The position numbers and the translations under genes were made by a program. A DNA stretch of 64,000 nucleotides from Micromonospora polyrhachis (lineage in GTDB: Bacteria > Actinomycetota > Actinomycetes > Mycobacteriales > Micromonosporaceae). Shown piece after piece: positions 58,510 to 64,000 of this stretch (its first letter is position 1; each line of letters starts with the position of its first letter). The DNA lies in contig NZ_JACHJW010000001.1 in assembly GCF_014203835.1 (NCBI RefSeq), positions 2,864,501 to 2,928,500 of the forward strand, read 5' to 3'. Below the pieces are notes generated by a model. It saw nothing but the letters and a program-made list of their open reading frames with translations. It was not told the DNA's origin and did no database searches.

Positions 58510-58570
58510 GATGGTCATGGAGTTGTAGCGCAGAATTCGGTCAATTCGCCGCTACAACCCCATGATCAAC
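58510..58570. repeat. Interspersed palindrome, copy B
   Basis: Arms 58510-58529 and 58551-58570 (GCTACAACCCCATGATCAAC) pair at 17 of 20 positions with a 21-nt loop that itself contains GAATT...AATTC. The right arm matches the family seen at 10922-10982. It lies between convergent genes and likely terminates both. Confidence 0.75.
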
Positions 58571-58607
58571 GGTGAGTAGAGGGGTAGTCGACTCTGACTT
58601 CGGATCA

Positions 58608-59522
58608 TCACGGGATCACCACGGAAAGCTTGCGCGACGCCACCGACACGGTGACCCGCTGGCCCCAGCTCATCGTCAGGCGGTCGGTCTCCAGCCCGTC
58701 GGCGAAGACCACCAGCCCGTCCCCCTCGGCGGTGATCTCCAACTCGTCACCCGCGCCGAGCCGCCCGGCGGTCAGCGAGACCCCGGTCGCGGGCGACGGC
58801 CACGCCTCGCGGACGAACCAGCACAGCGCCGCCTCCTCCGGCCTGGGCAGGGCCGGCGTACCCGACCGGTCGCGCGCGATGGACGCGCACCAGCCGGTCG
58901 CCCCCGTACCGGTGCCGACCACCACACCGGAGGAGGAGTGTCGTTCCCGGCAGGCCGAGCCACCACCGTCCACGGCGGACAGCACGTACCGGGCGGACTG
59001 GTGGGAGGTGTGGCCGACGTACACCTCGTTGAGGCCCAGCAGCACCTGGCCGTCGTCGAGCGCGGCGCGGACCATGGTGCGCTCCTGCACCCGTACGCGA
59101 CCGGCGGCCACCGCCGGCAGCAGCCGGGCCACCCGGTCGGCGGTGAACCGCACGAGTACGCCGGCATTGCGCCCCGGCTCCGGGTCGACGCCGAGCACCG
59201 GTTGCCGGTCGAGGTACTTGGCCACATTGGCGACCAGCCCGTCCTGCCCCACCGCGACCACGATGTCCTCCGGCGAGAACAGGAAGCGGGGCAGGTCGGC
59301 ACGGTCCACCTGACCGCGCCGCCAGTCGGCCGGGATGGCGGCGCTGACCGAGGTCAGCGCCGCCAGGAGGGCGTCGTGCCGGTCGACGACCTCGTCCAGG
59401 GTGCGGCCCCGTTGCCGCAGGTAGTAGCCGGCCGCTGCCCGGGTGCCGTGCCGGGCGAGCAGTTCGTCCAGTTCGCTGCGCCGGCTCACCACGACCACCC
59501 GGGGCGCAAGGGTGGCGCTCAT
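58608..59522 (-). CDS. NAD-kinase-like protein
   Basis: 304 residues of the NAD-kinase/DAGK superfamily. A Rossmann-like start (LAPRVVVVSRRSEL) leads to the motif DIVVAVGQDGLVANVAKYL in place of GGDGT; VLLGLNEVYVGHTSHQSARY keeps the family N-E; SSGVVVGTGTGATGWCASIA corresponds to the TPTGSTAY loop; VFADGLETDRL is the late DGQ strand. The essential Asp is kept. It could phosphorylate NAD or a related nucleotide, or only bind it. Its ATG is the third of three ATGA-linked starts following the SPFH gene. Confidence 0.72.
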   Translation of the reverse strand: MSATLAPRVVVVSRRSELDELLARHGTRAAAGYYLRQRGRTLDEVVDRHDALLAALTSVSAAIPADWRRGQVDRADLPRFLFSPEDIVVAVGQDGLVANVAKYLDRQPVLGVDPEPGRNAGVLVRFTADRVARLLPAVAAGRVRVQERTMVRAALDDGQVLLGLNEVYVGHTSHQSARYVLSAVDGGGSACRERHSSSGVVVGTGTGATGWCASIARDRSGTPALPRPEEAALCWFVREAWPSPATGVSLTAGRLGAGDELEITAEGDGLVVFADGLETDRLTMSWGQRVTVSVASRKLSVVIP

Positions 59523-59598
59523 CGTGCCGGTCCCAACCGGAGTACAACGGTGGCGCTCATCGTGCCCGGCCCCACCAGGATGCGAGGGTGGCGCTCAT
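59519..59598 (-). repeat. 38-bp repeats forming two 13-codon leader frames
   Basis: ATGAGCGCCACC recurs at 38-bp steps: starts at 59598, 59560 and 59522. The first two open short frames, MSATLASWWGRAR (59557-59598) and MSATVVLRLGPAR (59519-59560). Each TGA overlaps the next ATG by 4 nt. The first ATG also overlaps the SPFH stop. The third ATG begins the kinase-like gene, also MSAT. Confidence 0.9.
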
Positions 59599-60656
59599 CG
59601 GGTGGGTGCCAGCCGGGCCAGCAGGTCGGTCACCACGTCTGGAGTAACGGTGAGCTGCCCGATCGCCGGGAGCTGCCCGGCGAGTTCCCTGAGCGCCAAC
59701 GCCTGGAGGACACCGGCCGGCAGTTCCGCGTACGCCGCCAGTTTGGCCGCCTCGGTCTCGGCCTCGGCCAGGCCGACGGCGCGTACGCCTTCGGCGCGGG
59801 CGGCGGCCAGGGTGCGTTCCTTCTCGGCCTCGGCGATGGCCAGCACCCGGGACCGTTCCGCCGCCGCCTGGTTGGCTACCTTCTCCCGCGCGGCCTTGCC
59901 CTGCGCGACCGCGAGTTCGGCGTCGGCGTCCAGCTCGACCTTGCGCCGCGAGTTCGCGCCGTGCTGCTCGACGAGTTGCTGTTCCCGGCGGGCCAGCTCG
60001 ATCTTGTTCTGCATCTCGTTCTCGGCGATGGCCCGTTCCTGCTCAACGGCCTGGGCGCGGCGGGCGTAGGTGGCGCGGTCGGCGTCGACCTGTACCGCTT
60101 CGCGGGTGGGGGTCTGCAACGCCCGTTCCAACTCCGGCTCGGGCCGGATGGCGACCACCCGGGCGCTGACCACGGCGACGCCGACGTCGCTGAGCCGGGT
60201 CTCGTCCCGCAACGCGGTCGAGACCGCCTCGCGGACCGGGGCGATGTTGGTCAACGCCTCGGCCAGCGGCACCCGGGCCAGCAGGTCGAGGGCGGGTTGC
60301 TGGGCCAGCTCGGCGAGCAGGGTGGCCACCTGGTCCAGCGGACGGGCCTGCGGGGTGCCCCGCTTCGGGTCGACCGAGAAGTCGAGCCGGGTAGCGGCCA
60401 GCGCCGGGTTGGCCACCCGGTAGGTCACCGTGGCCTGCACGGTGATGTCGGCGAAGTCGCTGGTCCGGGCGTGGAACAGCAGCGGTAGCTCCCGGTCGTC
60501 GACCGGCACCTCGCTGAGCACCGCGCCGAGTGGCCGATACCAGAAGGAGAGGGCGACGCCTTCCCGGCGCACCTTTCCTTTCACCTGGTGGCGTAGCCAG
60601 CTCGTCGGCGCTCCGCGCAGGTGTCGCAGGAACAGACGCTTGGTCACGTCGGCCAT
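59595..60656 (-). CDS. SPFH/Band 7 (PHB) domain protein
   Basis: 353 residues without an obvious N-terminal TM. An SPFH domain (residues ~15-180, for example FADITVQATVTYRVANPALA, LLAELAQQPALDLLARVPLA, DVGVAVVSARVVAIRP) is followed by a long Ala/Glu-rich coiled coil (YARRAQAVEQERAIAENEMQ to ARAEGVRAVGLAEAETEAAK) typical of flotillin-like oligomers. Such proteins scaffold membranes or rings. ATG 60656 matches the family start. It is the first gene of the unit with the NAD-kinase-like gene and faces the NrtR-like regulator, which probably represses it. Confidence 0.85.
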   Translation of the reverse strand: MADVTKRLFLRHLRGAPTSWLRHQVKGKVRREGVALSFWYRPLGAVLSEVPVDDRELPLLFHARTSDFADITVQATVTYRVANPALAATRLDFSVDPKRGTPQARPLDQVATLLAELAQQPALDLLARVPLAEALTNIAPVREAVSTALRDETRLSDVGVAVVSARVVAIRPEPELERALQTPTREAVQVDADRATYARRAQAVEQERAIAENEMQNKIELARREQQLVEQHGANSRRKVELDADAELAVAQGKAAREKVANQAAAERSRVLAIAEAEKERTLAAARAEGVRAVGLAEAETEAAKLAAYAELPAGVLQALALRELAGQLPAIGQLTVTPDVVTDLLARLAPTR

Positions 60657-60675
60657 GTCGTGCCTCCCCTGATTT

Positions 60676-60727
60676 TCGTCAACGCGACGATAACTCACAT
60701 GCTAGATTCTCGTCAAGGTGGTGATAA
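60676..60727. promoter_or_regulatory. Two related operator-like sites between SPFH and NrtR genes
   Basis: TCGTCAACGCGACGATAA (60676-60693) and TCGTCAAGGTGGTGATAA (60710-60727) share 14 of 18 bases, spaced 34 bp. The first includes the palindrome TCGTC-N5-GACGA. The second touches the regulator's start region. They are natural candidates for NrtR-like binding; the true consensus of this subfamily was not checked. Confidence 0.6.
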
Positions 60728-60732
60728 ATCAG

Positions 60733-61422
60733 ATGTCGGAAGACTCCACATTCGCGGTCACCGTGGACCTGGTGGTACTGACCGTGCGCGACGAAGAACT
60801 CTCCGCCCTGCTGGTCCGCCGAGGGGTGCCGCCGCACGAGGGATGTTGGGCGCTACCCGGCGGCTTCGTACACCTCGACGAGGACCTTGTCGACGCGGCG
60901 ATCCGGGAACTGACCGAGGAGACCGGCGTCGCAGACCCGGCCGGGCACCTGGAACAACTGGGTAGCTACGGCACGCCCGGTCGCGATCCTCGGGGACGGG
61001 TGGTGACCGTGGCCTACCTGGCACTGCTGCCCGACCTGCCGACCCCGGTCGCCGGCTCCGATGCGGCCCAGGCGCAGTGGCGATCGGTGTCCGAGCTGTC
61101 CGATTCGGAACTCGCCTTCGACCACGACCAGATCCTCGCCGACGGCGTGGAGCGGGCCCGTGCGAAGCTCGAATACACCCCGCTGGCCGCAGCGTTCTGC
61201 CCGCCCGAGTTCACCATCGCGCAACTACGCGCGGTCTACGAGACGGTGTGGAACACCCGGCTCGACCCTCGAAACTTCCATCGCAAGGTCACCGGCACAC
61301 CCGGATTCCTAGCCCCGGTCGGCCGGGCCACCGAGGGAGACCGGGGGCGGCCTGCACAACTCTTCCACCGTGGACCGGCCAGCCTGCTCTATCCACCGAT
61401 GCTGCGCCCACCGACCGGGTAA
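60733..61422 (+). CDS. NrtR-like Nudix transcriptional regulator
   Basis: 229 residues from ATG 60733 (the earlier in-frame GTG at 60718 lies in the operator). The Nudix domain has the complete box G-F-V-H-L-D-E-x7-RELTEETGV; the C-terminal part is the winged HTH of NrtR proteins (LEYTPLAAAFCPPEFTIAQL, then RAVYETVWNTRLDPRNFHRK and VTGTPGFLAP). NrtR senses ADP-ribose or related nucleotides and represses NAD-metabolism genes. Here it faces the SPFH/NAD-kinase-like unit. The intact catalytic box implies that it may also hydrolyse its ligand, which is unusual for NrtR. Confidence 0.85.
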   Translation: MSEDSTFAVTVDLVVLTVRDEELSALLVRRGVPPHEGCWALPGGFVHLDEDLVDAAIRELTEETGVADPAGHLEQLGSYGTPGRDPRGRVVTVAYLALLPDLPTPVAGSDAAQAQWRSVSELSDSELAFDHDQILADGVERARAKLEYTPLAAAFCPPEFTIAQLRAVYETVWNTRLDPRNFHRKVTGTPGFLAPVGRATEGDRGRPAQLFHRGPASLLYPPMLRPPTG

Positions 61423-61430
61423 TAGGCTTC

Positions 61431-61478
61431 GATCTTGGGGGCTTGTGGCCCACCCGGGGGCCATGATCCACCAAGATC
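61431..61478. terminator. Convergent hairpin between nrtR-like and PAP2 genes
   Basis: GATCTTGG (61431-61438) pairs with CCAAGATC (61471-61478), enclosing a further GGCCC/GGGCC stem. It is 8 nt from one stop and 10 nt from the other. Confidence 0.55.
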
Positions 61479-61488
61479 TCGCCTGGGC

Positions 61489-62067
61489 TCACCGTAGGGC
61501 GGCGACGAACACCACCCCGGCGACGAGACCACCGACCACGCCGCCGGCCACCACCTGCGCGATGGTGTGGGCCCCGAGCCGGATCCGTGACCAGCCCACC
61601 AGGCCGAGCACCGGCCAGGCCACGAACAGGACCGGCCCGAAGACGAGTACGACGATCACGGCCGCCGCGGCGGCGACCGCGGTGTGGATCGACAACTTCC
61701 ATCGATGGCCGACGGTCACGCCGACGACCAGTCCGATGGCACCGGTCACCACCAGGGCCAACACCGGACGCGGTGCCCCCAGCACGACCATCAGGACCAA
61801 CCCGATGGCCACCGACACCAGACCGAAGAGCAACGGCGTACGACGTTGCTGCCGTACGCCGACGTGGTGGTCGGTGAGCCGGCCTCGGCGTACTCCGCCG
61901 ACGATGAACGCGAACGGGATGGCACTCGCGAAGACCGCTGCCAGCAGCCCCCAGCCCAGCCCGGCCAGCCGGTCCTCGGTGCTGTGCCAGCCGACCGCGA
62001 CGAACAGCACCGTGACCAGGACTGCCGGCGCGGTCACCTCGGTGACGATCCGGGCCAGTCGCGTCAC
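61489..62067 (-). CDS. PAP2-like membrane protein
   Basis: 192 residues and about six TM helices. The end carries a PAP2-like motif, WSRIRLGAHTIAQVVAGGVV (S-R...H...Q for D), and KLSIHT earlier corresponds to the K-x-x-H site region. These resemble phosphatidic-acid or undecaprenyl-diphosphate phosphatases, but the full PAP2 triad is not certain. GTG 62067 overlaps the upstream gene's stop by 4 nt. It is probably a membrane lipid-phosphate phosphatase or a relative. Confidence 0.7.
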   Translation of the reverse strand: MTRLARIVTEVTAPAVLVTVLFVAVGWHSTEDRLAGLGWGLLAAVFASAIPFAFIVGGVRRGRLTDHHVGVRQQRRTPLLFGLVSVAIGLVLMVVLGAPRPVLALVVTGAIGLVVGVTVGHRWKLSIHTAVAAAAAVIVVLVFGPVLFVAWPVLGLVGWSRIRLGAHTIAQVVAGGVVGGLVAGVVFVAALR

Positions 62068-62822
62068 GTGTTCGGCGCGGCCGGCGGGACGTCTGGGTCG
62101 ATCGATCCGGACTGGGTCGGCTCGGGTGTCGGCGGTCCTAGTGTCGTCGGCCCCGGCGTTGTCGGCTCGGTTGTCGTCGGCCCCGGTGTGCCCGGCTCCT
62201 GGGTCGGGGGCGGCACCGTGGTGGGGGGCGGCACCGTGGTCGGAGCCGGTGTCGGGGTCGGCGTCGGCAGGGTGGTCGGAGCCGGTGTCGGCGGCACGCT
62301 CGGCGTCGGACCGGGCGTCGGTGTCGGTGTCGCGGCCGGCACCGTCGCTGTGGGCGGGCTGGGTACGGGCGGCTCCGGTAGCGGCGGGCGCGGTGGATCC
62401 GGGAGCGGCGGCCGGGCTGGATCAGGGCGGGACGGATCAGGTTGGGCGGGGCGGGACGAGCCCTGCCCGAATCGGACGAACGGTGCCGGCCCAGCCGCCA
62501 CCAATGGTGGATCCGCCCCGGGCACCGGCACCAGGGGGACGACCAGGGTCGGCTCGGCCGAGGGCGGCGTGATGAACGGGGTGGCGTCGGCGGAGAGCAT
62601 TCCGCTACCGACGGTGGTGGTGCCGGCTCCGATCGCGGTGAGGATGGGCATCGAAGCCGTACTGGCCAGGAGGCCGACAATAAACAGATAGCGCCGGGTC
62701 GGTCCGGCGAGTCCCTGGGCCCGGTGCACGCCGACCACCCGGCGGGGCCCATCGGGCCCCGCACCTGGCCAGCGGTGTCGGGCCGGGGGCGATGGTGAAA
62801 GGTCATCACCGTAGTCCGGCAC
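62064..62822 (-). CDS. Pro/Thr-rich surface protein
   Basis: 252 residues from GTG 62822. One hydrophobic segment (YLFIVGLLASTASMPILTAI) near residues 46-65 follows a basic cytoplasmic part; the remaining ~180 are Pro/Thr-rich with repeats like PTPTPTPAPTTVPPPTTVPP, a wall-spanning type of sequence. No sorting signal. It overlaps the PAP2-like gene by 4 nt, so the two products may act together at the membrane. The function is unknown. Confidence 0.68.
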   Translation of the reverse strand: MPDYGDDLSPSPPARHRWPGAGPDGPRRVVGVHRAQGLAGPTRRYLFIVGLLASTASMPILTAIGAGTTTVGSGMLSADATPFITPPSAEPTLVVPLVPVPGADPPLVAAGPAPFVRFGQGSSRPAQPDPSRPDPARPPLPDPPRPPLPEPPVPSPPTATVPAATPTPTPGPTPSVPPTPAPTTLPTPTPTPAPTTVPPPTTVPPPTQEPGTPGPTTTEPTTPGPTTLGPPTPEPTQSGSIDPDVPPAAPNT

Positions 62823-63326
62823 GGGCGGAACTCCTCATCGTCGTGGGGCCGCATCGGCCAGCTCGGTGGTACGAAGACACGCCGGCGGACAAGTCAGTCC
62901 AAACCGGCCACTCCCCCATACAGCCTGACTAAGTAACGCTGAGTTATCCAGCCCGACACAGCGAGTCGGCGTGCCAAGTTTCCGATAAGTCGAGATGGCT
63001 AAGCCAACAAACCCGGCCATACAGCAGAAAGCCGACGCTAGATCGAGATTGGGTGGCCGCCCATGCTGTCTTGTTACACATCTGCTCTGCGAATATGGAC
63101 TCCACGGCAACGCAGCCGTAGCCTCCGCGTACCCAGCGGCAGGCGCGGCTGTTCGCCAGCGCTCCCGAACCGGCTTCCGCCAGAACTCGGTTCACTGCCG
63201 CGCGGCAACCCCCACCGGGGCTAGGCGCGGCCGCCATAAACCCGGTCCGGCAGCAGCCGGACAGGCGCAGGAGCTGCGCGGTCGGGACACCCCCGGTGCC
63301 GACGCACGAACGACAGGGAGATACGG
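62823..63326. other. Gene-free region upstream of pdhA (504 bp)
   Basis: No gene or RNA was recognised. It is less GC-rich in its first 300 bp (for example around 62930-63100). A small hairpin TCCGGC-AGCA-GCCGGA lies near 63247-63262. It must hold the promoters of the divergent Pro/Thr-rich gene and of pdhA; no clear hexamers were identified. Confidence 0.6.
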
Positions 63327-64000
63327 ATGGCGAAGGGTGACCGCGGTACGACAACCCGCGGCAAGCGGGCTACCCCCCGGGCCGGACGGTCCAGATCGGG
63401 ACGCGCCGGCGACCCGGAACTCGTACAGTTGCTCACCCCCGAGGGTGAGCGGATCGACTCGGTGACCGGCCCGGACGGTACGGAGTACACCGTCGACTTC
63501 ACCGACGAGGAATACCGCGGTCTCTACCGGGACCTCGTAGTGATCCGGAAGTTGGACGCCGAGGCGACCGCCCTGCAACGCCAGGGCGAGTTGGGCATCT
63601 GGGCCAGTCTGCTCGGGCAGGAGGCCGCACAGGTCGGCTCCGGCCGCGCGCTGCGGCCGCAGGACATGGCCTTCCCGACCTACCGCGAGCACGGCGTGCT
63701 CTACTGCCGGGGCATCGACCCGATCATGCCGTTGGGCCTGTTCCGCGGGGTCGATCAGGGCGGCTGGGACCCCAACGAGTTCAAGTTCAACATGTACACG
63801 ATCGTGATCGGCGCGCAGACGCTGCACGCGACCGGTTACGCCATGGGCATCACGATGGATGGCAAGACCGGTACGGACGACGGCGAGGCCGTCATCGCGT
63901 ACTTCGGTGACGGCGCCACCTCTCAGGGTGACGTCAACGAGGCCTTCGTCTGGTCGAGCGTCTTCAACGCCCCGATCGTGTTCTTCTGCCAGAACAACCA
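63327..64000 (+). CDS. pdhA: Pyruvate (or 2-oxoacid) dehydrogenase E1 component, alpha subunit, 3' truncated
   Basis: The first 224 residues are in the window. A basic, Arg-rich start (AKGDRGTTTRGKRATPRAGR) precedes the E1-alpha fold: LVVIRKLDAEATALQRQGEL, GQEAAQVGSGRALRPQDMAF, PTYREHGVLYCRGID, and the thiamine-diphosphate motif AYFGDGATSQGDVNEAFVWS ending FCQNN just before the window edge (GDG...NN). It decarboxylates pyruvate or a branched 2-oxoacid with the beta subunit and hands the acyl to E2. ATG 63327 follows CAGGGAG. Pyruvate versus branched-chain specificity cannot be decided here. Confidence 0.88.
   Translation, partial: MAKGDRGTTTRGKRATPRAGRSRSGRAGDPELVQLLTPEGERIDSVTGPDGTEYTVDFTDEEYRGLYRDLVVIRKLDAEATALQRQGELGIWASLLGQEAAQVGSGRALRPQDMAFPTYREHGVLYCRGIDPIMPLGLFRGVDQGGWDPNEFKFNMYTIVIGAQTLHATGYAMGITMDGKTGTDDGEAVIAYFGDGATSQGDVNEAFVWSSVFNAPIVFFCQNN

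Overview
The window is high-GC actinobacterial DNA and most resembles a member of the Micromonosporaceae (Micromonospora and relatives). This rests on gene content: an HspR-controlled dnaK-grpE-dnaJ-hspR operon, DUF3151 beside class II fba, WhiJ-like XRE/DUF397 genes, a SigE-type sigma factor, and frequent GTG/TTG starts with GTGA or ATGA gene overlaps. No tRNA, rRNA, CRISPR array, prophage or insertion sequence was recognised, so this looks like ordinary chromosome with many small lineage-specific genes.

Layout. 1-8.4 kb: the 3' end of a rifampin phosphotransferase gene; a TetR regulator divergent from an SCP2/acyl-CoA dehydrogenase pair; soxR divergent from an FMN reductase, an ABM-like protein, an Old Yellow Enzyme and an MFS exporter, with a recognisable SoxR box. 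8.5-18.5 kb: a small secreted protein, a decayed DUF302 gene, purD, purA, a degenerate diacylglycerol-kinase-like protein, a long proline-rich ParA/EspI-like ATPase, DUF3151, fba and a holin-like membrane protein. 18.6-27.4 kb: a SigE-type sigma factor coupled to an LCP protein, a frameshifted secreted protein, the Hen1-Pnkp RNA-repair cassette, and a DedA protein with a Tyr/Gly/Gln-rich tail. 27.7-36.4 kb: arsR, pyrE, an SDR, two membrane proteins with Pro-rich tails, and a six-gene run DUF4178-DUF2617-DUF4247-DUF350-membrane protein-SpeE.

36.5-49.6 kb: clpB with a HAIR operator, an Asp-box lipoprotein, a KhtTU-type K+/H+ antiporter pair, a Tat-exported S66 carboxypeptidase, and the dnaK operon with its own HAIR operator; the HspR that should bind both sites is encoded here. 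49.9-58.6 kb: two overlapping dynamin-like GTPase genes, a conserved unknown, a methionine aminopeptidase divergent from an XRE regulator, and an XRE-DUF5753 regulator followed by two near-identical DUF397 genes. 58.6-62.8 kb: an SPFH protein and an NAD-kinase-like protein divergent from an NrtR-like Nudix regulator, then a PAP2-like protein and a Pro/Thr-rich surface protein. The window ends inside a pyruvate (or branched-chain 2-oxoacid) dehydrogenase E1-alpha gene.

The most unusual signal is at 59519-59598. The start of the NAD-kinase-like gene has been copied as 38-bp repeats, giving two 13-codon reading frames chained by ATGA overlaps from the SPFH stop codon to the kinase start. Other points of note are the NrtR/SPFH/NAD-kinase-like locus as a whole, the DUF4178-SpeE operon, the FUS-like tail on DedA, the very long acidic N-terminus of GrpE, and several small tandem duplications at gene ends (fba, hspR, DUF397, the DUF302 remnant). 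All functional statements are read from sequence motifs and family knowledge; no database search was run.
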